From the NCBI GenBank assembly GCA_021014325.1, contig CM037462.1, positions 20,170,135-20,234,134 of the forward strand: a stretch of DNA of 64,000 nucleotides, written 5' to 3'. The position numbers and the translations under genes were made by a program. Every line of letters begins with the position of its first letter. Positions within the stretch are counted from its first letter, which is position 1. This document shows positions 11,580 to 22,558 of the stretch, piece by piece. The DNA comes from Plazaster borealis. Its lineage: Eukaryota > Echinodermata > Asteroidea > Forcipulatida > Labidiasteridae. Below the pieces are notes generated by a model. That model was not told the DNA's origin and searched no databases. It was given only the letters and a program-made list of their open reading frames with translations.

Positions 11580-12313
11580 CTAAGATAGAGAAATAAAGGA
11601 AACAACAAAGTATTTATCAAACCTTTTGTTTGTTATAGGGAAGATTTTGGTTCACTGGCGAGGGAAAAAGCTTTTTAAGAAAGTACGATGTCTGTCCCAT
11701 TTTTAATTTCATCGTGGTAATCTTAAGTTCCTGACATTTTCAATGCCATACAGAAAGTTCTTTTTTAGGAACCCTCTTCACATAAAGTAGTATTTTTCAA
11801 ACATTTTTGGAGCATGTCTGTATCATTTAACATGCTTGTATAAATTAACCAACATGAATGCCATGAAATTGCGTGGTTGATCAGTAAGACAAAACTGTCA
11901 TCACTGTAAACAGCTTGTCACTACTACAATCGCGCCCAGAAGCTCAAATGTAATTATTAAGAGTTAACCACATACATTTAAGTTTATTGAGAACTTGCAT
12001 TACATTGTTTATTTATGGTTGACAAGGGTTGAATAAACCAAATAGTTGATGCTTGTGTTCAGAATGCATATGGGACAAGAAGTACAGCTTGGAGGATGGG
12101 CGTGTCTGGAATGATACGTCCATTCATCTTTTCACCTTTCTGCAGAAAGTGAAATAGTTCACAAATTATTACTTCAGTTCCTGGTGATTCTGAAAAAACA
12201 TTAAAGTCTACTGTTGAGATCATTTATTCAAAATTAAAAACTCACACACTTGTGTTCATGAATTAATTGTCATTGTGAGTCATTTAATGAGCAATCTGTG
12301 TACACTGACAGAG
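11580..12313. other. Intron, no recognised feature
   Basis: Non-coding DNA between the two HYR half exons. No dispersed repeat is recognised in this part. Confidence 0.5.
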
Positions 12314-12528
12314 GCTTAACTCTTTCAGTGCCCGCGTTTTTTTGTGTGTTTTGACCCTGAAATGCCCATTTTTTTTGGGGGGGGGGTTCAAAATTCTGTA
12401 AAATCACCATCCAGGTCTGATACTTCCACCTCTGAATCGGAAAAAAAATCCTTTTCACTGTCTAAATCAGCAAAATAATCACAAACTTCTTCTGGAGTAA
12501 GGCGTGTGCGTTTCCTGGGGGCTGCCAT
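12314..12528 (-). pseudogene. piggyBac-like transposon remnant (N-terminal stub)
   Basis: On the minus strand a short ORF (12528-12388, 46 codons plus stop) starts MAAPRKRTRLTPEEV and is then strongly acidic (DLDSEKDFFSDSEVEVSD). A basic start followed by an acidic stretch is usual at the N-terminus of piggyBac-type transposases. About 70 bases beyond its stop lies TTAACTCTTTCAGTGCCCGC, which resembles a TTAA target followed by a piggyBac-like CCCTTT terminus (compare the element at 59678). The catalytic domain is absent, so this would be an internally deleted relic. The opposite end was not found; a MITE begins at 12608. Confidence 0.5.
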
Positions 12529-12607
12529 TATTTCAAAGTGTAATTACAAACAAGCAGACGATCGATCGACCCATGGCGGTATCGATCATAGCTGAAAATA
12601 GAATACA

Positions 12608-12971
12608 TTAAAGGAACGTTACAGAACTGGTAATTAAAATTTTCTTTAAGATCACAGATTTACATAAAACTTACACGGTCTAATGATGATGATAGTAGAA
12701 AACATCTCTAGAAATATTTCTGTCTGAAATGCCATATTTGATGAGAAATAAATAAAACTAATTTCCGATTGGAGTTTATCGCTCATGAGCGTTTTATTCA
12801 TGCATTGTATAACACATGCAAATGTGTAATCGGTTTTTCACTATTTTCTCGTGACCCAGATGGCCGATCGATCTAAAACTTCTACAGGTTTGTCAGTTTA
12901 TGTATATGGTGGATTACATAAAGTGCTTACACTGTTTTGTGAGCAAAAACCAATTCTGTAATGTTCCTTTA
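12608..12971 (+). mobile_element. MITE family C (TTAAAGGAACGTTACAGAAC ends), copy 1
   Basis: A 364-bp non-coding element with inverted ends TTAAAGGAACGTTACAGAAC and the complement of TAAAGGAACATTACAGAATT. An inverted, nearly full-length copy lies at 22559-22924. The internal palindrome CGCTCATGAGCG is shared by both. Confidence 0.85.
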
Positions 12972-13024
12972 GAAAAGCTCAGAAAACGATGCGCCCTCTT
13001 GCAAGAACCCAAATAAAACCTATA

Positions 13025-13195
13025 GAAAAAGGTCGTACATGTACAACATTGAATGATATGTTTGAGTGATAATGCCCTCTCGAGATATGGGTCGTACATG
13101 TACGATTGATGGCACTTTTTGAGTACATAAAATAGATCGTACATGTACGATATTGGCACTTTCGAGATACATAAAATAGATCATACATTTTCAGT
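13025..13195. repeat. Short repeats around TCGTACATGTACGA palindrome
   Basis: Four imperfect copies (about 55 bp apart) carry the palindrome CGTACATGTACG or a decayed form, followed by TTGGCACTTT-like sequence. Non-coding intron sequence. Confidence 0.6.
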
Positions 13196-13520
13196 TCTTG
13201 ATAGAGTTAATTCTAGTTTTCAGTAAACACACTGTCCACCCAGCATTTTTTGAGGGTCACGTTTGAGTGAAAACAATGAAAAAAACGGTTTATAAGTTTG
13301 GTAGGATTTTGTGTTTTGCACGTTCATTTTGAGCTTAATTATCTTCAAGAGCTATTTTCTGAACAGTTTAATGACTTGGAAGTTGGATGTTCAAATAAAC
13401 CCTCATGATCTACATGCTTGGGGTTGAGGTTAGAGTTAGGGTTTGGATTAGAAAAATATCAGGGTGTCGGAACATAGGGGTGCCAGAACCACTTGTAAGG
13501 TTCACTTGGACAGTATTTCT

Positions 13521-13585
13521 AATAAAAGTATTTCTCTGAGGGATCGGTGAAGCATGAACTTTATAATCAGTGACCTTTTAGGTTA
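13521..13585. repeat. Single diverged copy of the 61-bp repeat
   Basis: TATTTCTCTGAGGGATCGG and GCATGAACTTTATAATCAG match the repeat at 11029-11320 with substitutions. Confidence 0.65.
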
Positions 13586-13601
13586 ACATTCTTTAACTTA
13601 C

Positions 13602-13761
13602 ATGGCTGGTGGGGAATCTTTGTCTTTGGCAGTTGGAACAGCCCATTCGACTCTGGCACCTGTCGACTGCGGGTCTGTTGTTACGTTTATATCAGAGGGA
13701 CATGATGTCATATAAGGCTTGGTCCTGTCCACGGTTGGTGCGGTTACTTTGTGTTGCTGTT
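13602..13761 (-). CDS. HYR domain, first-half exon
   Basis: A 160-bp exon encodes the N-terminal half of a HYR domain: TVDRTKPYMTSCPSDINVTT, then DPQSTGARVEWAVPTAKD. The SCPxDI and VxWxxPTAxD signatures are diagnostic. It enters in phase 1 after TTTAATAATTCAG and leaves in phase 2 at a GTAAGT donor. The split codon is completed by the exon at 11579-11440, restoring ATC. No upstream exon was recognised, so this may be an internal exon whose 5' partners were missed or lie outside. Confidence 0.87.
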
Positions 13762-14289
13762 CTGAATTATTAAAACAAATCACAAATGAACAATCAATAA
13801 TTAGTTCTAACCCAAATTAGTTCAAAGTTTGTATTATTAATTCAGCACTTTTTCAAATTAAAAACACACCATAACAATACTATCAGTTAATAGCTTTTAT
13901 TACTCATTCAAAATATTCTCAAAGTAGTAATATACAAAATACAGGTAAATTTCAAGAAAATCACTGCTAGACCACAGGTATTACAACTAAAAACTTCCAC
14001 TAGACCAGAAATATTGTTTACAAGATATACGTTTTTTTCTATTAGCTTAACCTTTATGAAGTTTTTAATTGAAAAACTTAAGTAAATATGAGTTAACCTG
14101 AAAAATGTAGTACAAAAAAACCAGACTGGAGGATTGTTTTTATGGGAAATAAAGTCGTATATTAGAAATGATCCGATTCCCATCTTTGGTTCAGAACCAA
14201 ATTATGTTTTGTCAGTAACAATTGTCTAGTCCCCCCACTGTGCATTTTTAGTGCTTTATATCGTTTAATTTTTGTGTGATTAAAGAAAA
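13762..14289. other. AT-rich non-coding stretch
   Basis: No exon, RNA gene or repeat family is recognised upstream of the first visible HYR exon. Confidence 0.4.
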
Positions 14290-14362
14290 TTTGTCTGGAA
14301 CGTGATTTGAACCTGCGACCTCCGGATTTCATGCCGGCACTCTACCAACTGAGCTTCCTAGC
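14290..14362 (-). repeat. Degenerate tRNA-like sequence
   Basis: Read on the minus strand it starts GGCTAGGAAGCTCAGTTGG, has a D-arm-like TAGCTCAG/TTGGTAGAG region and a B-box-like GGTTCAAAT. The anticodon stem closes only four pairs around an eight-base loop and the T stem does not pair, so it is a tRNA-like relic or SINE head, not a functional tRNA. Confidence 0.55.
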
Positions 14363-14363
14363 C

Positions 14364-14939
14364 TTAAAGATGGGCTTTAATGGCAAATTCAATTTTGTGA
14401 TGTACTCGTTTTCCAATAGATAGAGTCCTCATGTAAGTGGTTAAAAAATTACAAATCTCTAACCTCATGTTAAAGTGGTGTAATTGCCATCCTATTCGAT
14501 ACACTTCCGTGCAAAATTTGTCAACATTCGAAACTTTTGTACGGGGATGTTTTGGTTCATGCCTGACTTTCGATGATATTCAATCAAAACATGCATTGAA
14601 TTTGAACTCTGGACTGATGAACAAATTCTTCCTTGGAATGTAAAGACCCATAAGTTGTTGAAATCCAATAACGTCATGTTTCAAATTTTGCTCTGTAAAA
14701 GTCACGAATGAATCAAATCATCCCCGTACAAAAATGTACAGACCCATTTTTCTCCTGAATGATGTCATAGGATGTTTTGAATGTTGACAAATTTTGCACT
14801 AGAAGTGCATCGAATAGAATGGCAACCACTTTAACATAAGGTTAGAGACTTGTAATTTTTCCCCACTTACATGAGGACTCCATCTATTGGAAAATGAGTG
14901 TATCACAAAACTGAATTTGACGTTATAGCCGATCTTTAA
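14364..14939. mobile_element. Fold-back element with arms of about 190 bp
   Basis: The left arm (from TTAAAGATGGGCTTTAATGG through AGTCCTCATGTAAGTGG and TTTGTCAACATTC) recurs inverted on the right, ending GCCGATCTTTAA. The arms are diverged but collinear over about 190 bp. The TTAAAG start relates it loosely to the MITE families above. Non-coding. Confidence 0.7.
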
Positions 14940-15742
14940 TGTTGGCGATTACCCTATTTTGTCAATATCTTTGTTACAGGTTGCAAGTCAGAAGCCATTC
15001 AATCTAAACTATTGCATAACTAGGGATAACACCCAAGCAGTGTAACTTGTAGTACTCATACTCAAGTACAGTTTTGAGGGTACTGTTAGTCAGTTAGCAA
15101 AATACTCATCCATCTCAAAGTCCATACTCATACTCAAATGAATGCTAATCTGTACTGGAAGTGATGGACTCGATACTGAAAAATGTACTTGGACGTCGAT
15201 TTTAAGTACTTGTGGTCAAAATACCACCTTTCCTTTCCGCTTTCCTATATGTGCATTAAGGCAAGGAATAGAGGAATAAAGCTCTGGGAAAAGTAAATTG
15301 AAGTTGTCCATGACATTGTCTTGAGTGCATGCATGAAAACTGTGCAGGCGTCTTCTATCTTTGTCTGCATTTATACATCATCTTTCTGCCGATTTTACAA
15401 GATCTTGTGCAAAATATATCACCATTTTAGCAGGATTACTTGATCATCGCCTGTTCTTAGTGCTGAGAGTAGGCCTATATTTGATTACATCCTATACCTT
15501 CTCCATGGATTATTCCATCACTTGCGATTTTCGTGAGCCATGTTGATAGTCCTATGAAGTCGGCATCCTTGCAGAAATGCAGGAGGGCGCTCTTCGGTCT
15601 TCATCTGTTATGAATTCAAACAGTGCCTATGTCGTTATCATAGGTTTCTTGGGAGTATATCCTCCCTGCTGGTTAAAGTTTGATGTCTACCTCAAGTATG
15701 TTTCAATTGCTATTCTTTCATATAAGTTTCATGCATGCCCTG
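14940..15742. other. Non-coding stretch with TACTCAAGTA-like words
   Basis: The part at 15040-15210 has recurrent ACTCATACTCAAGTAC words, and similar words occur at 21775-21960. No open gene structure is visible before the retroelement relic. Confidence 0.4.
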
Positions 15743-16130
15743 TCCTTGCTTACAATAATACTGCAGGCAAGCGGAGATGTGGAAATTAACCCGGGTCCTA
15801 GGTGACCAAAAATCCCATGTGGTAAATGCAGCAAGGCATGCACTGACTACAATGGAGCAAGGGCTAGTATATTGTGTTAGTGATGTAATATCTGGTACCA
15901 AGCAGACTGTGCTATAGATGCTACCCTTCTAATGCATCTGACACTCCATGGGAGTGCTTTTAACTCTGGCCTACCTATTCCATCCTCTAGCTTGTTAGAT
16001 TCCATCATCATGGGAAGTGACTCATCCATTCTCACCCAAATAAGTCCTAGCATGTCAAGTAGAGGTTCTGCAAGTACTGTTTTTTCCAGGCTCACCAATT
16101 GCCTGATCTTCTCCGGCCTATAAAGATCTG
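15743..16130 (+). pseudogene. Non-LTR retrotransposon 5' relic with 2A-like peptide and zinc finger
   Basis: The frame at 15746-15799 reads LLTIILQASG followed by DVEINPGP (15776-15799), the hallmark of 2A-like ribosome-skipping peptides. After one frame shift, 15808-16030 encodes a PHD-like finger: CGKCSKAC, two stop codons, then CNIWYQADC and SGLPIPSSSLLDS. A 2A peptide ahead of a PHD-like finger at the start of the protein has been described for CR1/L2-like elements of echinoderms and cephalochordates. Here it is broken by two stops and the frame shift. Both order and strand agree with the fragment at 16230-16463. Confidence 0.75.
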
Positions 16131-16229
16131 AACAAACCTGCCTATAACGCATCCAGCCTATGCACCCTGGTCATAAATTTTCAGAGCATCTACTCTAAAT
16201 GTTAAGAGTTTGTTGAAAGCTACACTACT

Positions 16230-16463
16230 TCAACACCAGTGGACATCCTAGCAAAGGAAGTTAATCTTGCGTTGGATAAGATTGTTGATGTTAATGTTCC
16301 AACCGAGATGAGCTCCTCTAAATATAGCCAATGCTGGTTTGATACATCTACCGTGTGTCAAAAAAAGGCATGGGCCTACGAGAGGGCAAGACGCTACAAC
16401 AACAAAGAAAAAGAATGGCATCGATACCACAATATCAAGAAAGACTCCCAGAGGCCGTGTTGA
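16230..16463 (+). pseudogene. Non-LTR retrotransposon endonuclease-RT linker fragment
   Basis: The frame reads VDVNVPTEMSSSKYSQCWFD, then a basic stretch with QKKAWAYERARRYNNKEKEW and HRYHNIKKDSQ. This pattern (VP, SSSK, W, then a K/R/Y-rich helix) is typical of the stretch just before the reverse transcriptase domain in CR1/Jockey-like elements. The endonuclease is missing and the RT does not follow, so the copy is internally deleted and truncated. Confidence 0.6.
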
Positions 16464-16599
16464 CAGTCTTACATCAAGTATGTCTCTGGGTTTTTTTGTC
16501 AAGTTGATTGTCATGCTTGGTACCTTGTTGGTCACAACAACTGACATGAGTTGACTGCATCAGCATAATACTTTGCACTGTTGTGCGTCTTGAAGACTC

Positions 16600-17400
16600 C
16601 AACTGCGTCTTTGAATTTGATAAAGGGAGTGCTCACTAAGGTTTTTAATCTTTGATTACCGTGTGCTCCGGCAGATTCACGGGGAAAGATGAGACATGGT
16701 TTGCAGTGGTTATGAGAACAATGCTGGTGCTGTATCATGTTGAGGTCAGCAAACAGGATCTGCTGGTTGGTGAACTGGTTCCGTTGGAACGAGCTTTTGC
16801 ACGCCGATAAACCTTGGTTACAAATACGAGAGTTTATGGCTGCAGTGGTGAGCAAAAGCGTGAGTGATGTTGCTGGACTACCGGTTTGGTCTTGGCGTAG
16901 AAGCTCGACTTCTAACTCACGAACTGCTTTCTCCGCGATGGGATTTTGGTTGGGGTTTTTGATACGGCCACTCTCGATACAAATTCGATGTTGTTGGAGG
17001 AGTTTGTCGTGGACCAGTCGACTAAAGCCCGGTGCTGGGTCTGTGCGGATCACTGAGAGGGGGCCGTCTAATGGGCGGAGCTCGATGCTGAGGCGGATAA
17101 AGGGCAGTGCGTAGTGTGTCGTGGCGCTCATCGTCGATGACGTGGTGTAGGAGGTTGAGCATTCTCGCAAGATGAGAATCAGTTGACGGCTGCGCTCGAT
17201 CACATCCGATGCGAAAGAAATTCCGACCGAATCTGGAGTTTCGCCTGTAGACTGCTTAATGACAGTGTGGGGCGTGTTAAGTAGTGATGCGCAATGGTGA
17301 CAGTTGGAGTTAACTTCGTCAATAGACTTAAAATCGAGGGCAAAGAAGTAGCGGCGAGTCACAGAATTGAGTTGGTGAGGTGGTGGGGTGTTGGATGATC
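16600..17400 (-). pseudogene. LTR-retrotransposon integrase fragment
   Basis: The minus-strand frame 17461-16532 encodes an integrase core. The zinc-finger end CHHC is followed by the three acidic catalytic positions in ISFASDV, VIRTDPAPGF and NPIAEKAVRELE. The DDE triad therefore looks intact in this piece. A one-base frame shift near 17390 separates it from the upstream zinc-finger/RNase H linker. It is the 3' portion of a decayed Ty3/gypsy-like pol that continues to higher coordinates. The family assignment is from motif style, not a search. Confidence 0.7.
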
Positions 17401-18660
17401 GAGTTGCATGTGAAGTGCGGTAAGGAGGCCATGTAGTACTTGACGAGGAACGATGATGCATTCTCGTGTAGGGAACAGTGGCTCCTCTCTGCGAACTATC
17501 AGTAGCCCATCCTTAGCAACTGATGCGACTTGTAGGTAACGCTTGACATTCTTGATGGTTGTGGCTTTTTTGGGAGAACGGGTGCCCTGGACCAGGTGAG
17601 AGTGAGTATGACGCAAATCTGGGCACTCTGACTGAACTGCCAACCATGCAGCTCTGCTGGTAAATGGGAGCTTAGCTTCACCGAAGAGGACCTCCTGGGC
17701 AGAAACTCGCATGACCGTGGACTACTCAACGCATGGTTTGCTGTCAATGAGGACACACGCGTGATGCTTGGATTAAATGATGAATGGGCAAAAACGTTTG
17801 GTGGAGGCTGCAATGGAAAGAGCCTATACCTCGCAAGGTATCCAGGTTGGCTGTCGTCCGCATAGTTTGGCGCTGAAAAAACCTACGAAAACCTGTGAGT
17901 TGAACCAATGCTGTGTTTCTTGTCAAAACCGTCGGTCAGAATCCACAGTTGGTCATCGGGACGAGGGAGAGTAATGGTGGAGTTGAATACAGAGCAGTTT
18001 GTGACTTCTGGAGAGTGTCGCGGAGATCATCGGACCAATTCAACTTCTGTCGAGTCTGACGACCGACTTCTGCCTCTTCTAAGGGGGAGAGGAGAGATGA
18101 GATGCATTGACCTGAAGATATAGAACTCATTACACCCAAGTGATACCTTCAGCTCAATACCTTTTTGTACAGCGCGGTACAACAAGGTATTACTGTGTGC
18201 TAGGAGGTCCTCCCTTACACCTTTGAATGGGGTCGCCACATCACAGTATTTCATTGACGGTCGGGAGAAGGGGATTTGGTAGAATGCGCTGGTGAGGTCA
18301 GTGGTGATGAGGTTACGCCATCATGCAATTTTGCGAAAAGTCGAGTCGAAGTCGGGCATGAGTGAAGGTTGGGGTTTGCTGTAGCCGCCGACGTCAGCAA
18401 AGGCTGTTACTAGACGAAAACCTCCATTGGGCTTCTTGATGAGGAAGGAGGGGTTGAGGTACTCGACGAAAATGCGGACATCGTCGGGGCGAGCGAAGAC
18501 TCCCAGTTTTTCAAGTTCATTAAATTTATGCTGAAGCTCTTGGAGTTTGTCCTGAGTGTATTGAGGGAGTCGGCCCTTACGCTGTGGGTGTTGAACTGGA
18601 CCCGTGTTTACGACTGCCTGGAAGGGGCCTGCGGAGCCATTGTAGCCGGGAAAGCGGGGT
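17359..18660 (-). pseudogene. LTR-retrotransposon RT/RNase H and linker relic
   Basis: The piece at 17712-17359 is a well-kept linker ([20 protein letters not shown], then [11 protein letters not shown]). Around 18320-18160 the minus strand reads [14 protein letters not shown] and [11 protein letters not shown], which are reverse transcriptase motifs. The sequence then jumps to [15 protein letters not shown], so the stretch that should carry the catalytic Y/A-x-DD box appears to be deleted. Several frame shifts break the rest. The element is dead. Confidence 0.65.
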
Positions 18661-18869
18661 CAAATACCTCATCATACTCCTCAATTAGAGAGTGGAACTT
18701 TTACTGAATAGTTGGCATCAGAGTGTTATCGTGGTCAATGGAGACGGAGTCGGAATAGCGAGGAGCCGTGTTGGGTGTGCATGGGGGTCGGCGGGGCACT
18801 GGTTAGGTGGTCGTTTGGGTGGCTGGTTGTTCGTCGGGCGTCAGGAATGAACAATGACCGGACTTGGCA

Positions 18870-19860
18870 GAATTGTTAGAACGCGAGGCTCAGTAGTGAG
18901 ATTGGAGATACGCACTTTGCCAGCGACACTATGTATGAGGCTTTGAGAAGGCCATGACTTCGACGACTGTGATTTGGCAATGGTGTCGGTGCAGGGCTCG
19001 AGTGCAAAAAGGTTGTCATCTGTGAAGACGTCGCTAAGAAGTTGAACTTCGATGAACTCACACGGCCATACAGTAGTGCTGTGGGAGGGGGCTCAAAATA
19101 CATAGGCTCGACAGACAGTGTGGTTTGAGGGGGGGGGGGCGTCCCTTGGGAGCCATACAGGTAGGTAGTGAAATCAACAAGAATAACTTGGCATTTAGCT
19201 GGTCAAATTGAAATGTCGTTAGTTTCCATGAATGGGGTACCAGCCAAAATGTTGACGTCCAGATTTTCTACTACGGGCTAGGCTTTGATAGATGCCAGTG
19301 TGCGCGAGCGGAATTCAGTTTGATGAGTCTAGGGAGGGTGGGGTGGATGAGCCGGAGCCACGCGAGTACAATGAAATTTTCCAGTGTAGGAGTGAGCTCC
19401 TCATCTTCCGGAATGGGCTGGCTAATGGGCTGGCCATGATGGCATATTCCGGAGTCACGAAGGAGAGGCTATCCTCGACAAAGGCAACTAGACATTGATA
19501 CAGATCCTCCGGGCGCTGGTCTGGTTTTAGTTGTATTGAGGCAAAGTTAATGAAGTGACCCCCTGTTGATTAAAACCCGAAATGTAGGCGTACTGCCTGC
19601 CGATGTTGGGAATATAAGAGGTGGAGTTGCGAACAATGGTGTTTCGGAATATGACTTGGCAGTAGTTTGCGATTTGCCCGAGCATGAGTTCTAACATGGT
19701 GACCTTTTGTTGAGCAGTGCGGCCTTTTGTATCTTCAATGTGAGGACCATAGTCTGTAAAGCCACGGAGTGGGGAAGATTTGGACATTTTCTCCCACTTG
19801 AAGTCTTCGGTAAGAAATTGGGCGAAATTTTGATCGAGGGAGAGGCCGGGTGTACTGGAG
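18870..19860 (-). pseudogene. LTR-retrotransposon gag/protease relic
   Basis: Minus-strand fragments include VENLDVNILAGTPFME (about 19290-19220), like the region after a retropepsin active site, and at 19787-19527 a gag-like piece with FTDYGPHIEDTKGR and the TYIPNIGRQYA region. A further frame near 19500-19310 continues it. The order gag, protease, RT, integrase on the minus strand is collinear with the two pol pieces. Neither LTR could be identified with confidence. Confidence 0.5.
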
Positions 19861-20149
19861 ATTATGCTTCCAATTATTAATGGAATTAACTATCTCATTC
19901 TTGCTTAGGGGCCATTGTTTCGGAGCTACGTTTACGTGGATAACTCGGCAGGATCCCTAAGTCAGGACGTTAAGCCAAGGGTGCTTGATTGTTGGTGGAG
20001 TGCAGATCGGACACAAAAGTGCTATCAGAAAAACAAAACTTAAGGAACTGAAGGTGCTGAAGATAAGACAACTGAAACTCAATTGGTACTAGACATAGTG
20101 CAAGTAAAAACTGGGCTGCTGCTTATAGGCTTGATGCAACTCCTCCCTT

Positions 20150-20510
20150 GAAGGCCTCTAAGGTTGGGGCGGCCAACACCACAACTGGGAGCGAGTTCCA
20201 GTGCGGCTAGTGATGGTTAGGAGTTTGCAAGGGTGGTACGATATATGTTGTTGGAGGGTATCATTGGAGACAAATAATGGGTGGCATTGATGGCGACAAG
20301 GTTGTTCTGTATCTTGTAGAGCATTGACAGGCTGCTGGCGGCCTGTCTTCTCCATTCAAGAGACTTCCACTCAAGCTCTTGCAGCATGGAAGAAACACTA
20401 TCTCTACGCTGATACCTCTGGAGGACAAACCTGGCTGCACGCCTTTCAATACTCTCCACTCTGGTGATGTCTTTTTTGCTGTGGGGGTCCCTATGTGTTG
20501 ATGCCATAAT
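20150..20510 (-). pseudogene. Non-LTR retrotransposon RT C-terminal fragment
   Basis: The frame at 20507-20217 reads ASTHRDPHSKKDITRVESIE, then RRAARFVLQRY, LQELEWKSLEWRRQAA and LYKIQNN. The DPH, IERRAARFV and W-x-SLexRR words mark the C-terminal tail of CR1/L2/Jockey-type ORF2 proteins. It is a short fragment shifted out of frame at its end, lying just beyond the LTR relic. Confidence 0.75.
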
Positions 20511-21695
20511 TGGAAATGGTGTGAGTCCGTAGAGAAATACGAGTACGATATAAAACAGATGCGTGTTCAGCTGGGTGACCGCTCACCTTATTCGTGAACT
20601 GTATGTAGAGACTGGAGTCCGTAGACGACCACAAAAGGGGGACTTTCCGTTGTGTTGAATAGCGTCCGTTTACTGGAGACAAGATGCGTACGTTTGTTTC
20701 GAAACGCTGCCACCACGCCACTAGGGTAGTAGTAGTTGAATGTTAGAACATACACCATCACAATAGGACACGTTTTCATGAGGACCTACGGCTTTTAATA
20801 CTGCAAGCAAGGCAGGTATAATCACTAACAACAGACAATGATCAAAACAGGAAGTGAAGAACATGCGACCCAAGAGGGCGCTAGACTGAACTGGCGCTGC
20901 ACATAGTCAGAAAATGTTTGAAAGGAAGCAGAGCGTGATGACAAGCGTTTGGATCTAGTCGGTATTTGGTTTCATGCATATTCATTAAAAACATCGTGGG
21001 TAAAAAAAAGTACTAGCCAGCGGTTTTCAAATTCAAGTGTAGTCATCTCATGTTAGGTTTTCAATCTTGCATCTCGCGTTAACGAATCTCCCATGTCATT
21101 TTGGCAAAAAGAAAAAAATTGCGAATGGCATCAGATGATAAATAAATCAATCCTGCCACCAGAAATAAAAACCAAAATCTACACACACACTATTGGGTTT
21201 TGTTCGATGGGAGAGCACAACGCGACTTTTCCCCTTCCCCCTCTCTCTCTCTCTTTCCTTCCCCATTCTTTTCGTCCCCTTTTCTTTAAGGGACCCTCTG
21301 GGCTCAAGCCCCCCCCCCAGGCTCAAGCCCCACCCCCTAGGGTGCACCGTTGGCCTCATCATTCTTTCCCTGTAAAATCAGGGACTGGAACCGCTTAGAG
21401 ACGGACACTGCTCTCTCACCCTCCCTTAGATGCTTCAGTAATGCACTGAGGGAAACATGCGGATGCTAATTTGGCTGATCAGTCTTAATTACTTGCACCC
21501 TATTTGCATATGATTAATGTTGCTGCTCATGGTTCCACAAAATGTGCTCAACCGCAGAGCCGCAATCTTCATTTATGCAGCAGCACTTCCAAGGAGGAAG
21601 GAGAAGGAAGAAGATGTATTTATTGTTAAATTAAAAGATGGCAAGCACACATTGTCATCTACAAATTAGTACCCCCAAAAAAACAAATTAAAAAA

Positions 21696-21726
<31 letters not shown>

Positions 21727-22014
21727 AATAACAAATTAAAAAACTACCTTATTCTGCAGGGTTTTTTCTTCTAAGTATTTCTACTCGAACTCGGCGATCC
21801 AAGTACTTGGTACTCGACTGTTGGACTCGGAAATCAGAATACTCAGAACCTGGACACATGTACTACTCGTACTTTATGGCCCAAGTACATAACACTCGGC
21901 ATGTCGGCAGTACTTGATATACTCGACTAAAGCGTAGGCCTACTCGATGACAACATCGCACCCAAGTCCATTTAATACAACCTGGGTTTTTCAGCGGCAG
22001 TACATGGATCACCT
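20511..22014. other. Non-coding stretch with polypyrimidine tract
   Basis: No gene is recognised. It contains a C/T-rich tract at about 21228-21340 and ACTCG/AAGTACT-rich DNA near 21775-21960 resembling 15040-15210. Open frames over the pyrimidine tract are low-complexity shadows. Confidence 0.5.
21693..21730. repeat. AAAT microsatellite
   Basis: About nine uninterrupted AAAT tetramers. Confidence 0.9.
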
Positions 22015-22390
22015 TTAAAGGCACTGAACACGTTTGGTAATTGTCAAAGACCAGTGTTCTCACTTGGTGTATCCCAACATATGCATAAAATAACAAGCAT
22101 GTGAACATTTTGGCTCAATTGGTCATCGAAGTTGCAAGAAAATGATGAAAGAAAAAACACCTTTGTTGTACAAATTTGTGTGGTTTTAGATAGAATAATA
22201 AAAACTTCTTGCAAGAAGTTTTTATTATTTTAGTGAGAAATTACCTCTTTCTCAAAAACTACGTTACTTCAGAGGGAGTCGTTTCTCACAATGTTTTATA
22301 CTATCAACAGCTCTCTGTTGGTCATTACCAAGTCAGTTTTTATGCTAATATATATTTTGAGTAATTACCAAACGTGTACGATGCCTTTAA
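22015..22390 (+). mobile_element. MITE family A, copy 2
   Basis: Full-length copy of the element at 1700-2072, with ends TTAAAGGCACTGAACACG and the complement of TTAAAGGCATCGTACACG. Non-coding. Confidence 0.88.
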
Positions 22391-22558
22391 GGGGGTGCAA
22401 CTTTTATTTCGATATATGAAACAAACCACAACACCTGAACACAAGGGAAACTGACTGGATAAATCTTAATTCAGTTTTTGGGTGAACAAAGAAAGCCAAC
22501 GCTGGCTAAATATCCACTGGCACTACCAATTGAAACTATCTAAAACTATTATTATTAA

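Noticed and set aside
16737..17114. Plus-strand 125-codon ORF
   Set aside because: Shadow of the integrase fragment on the minus strand.
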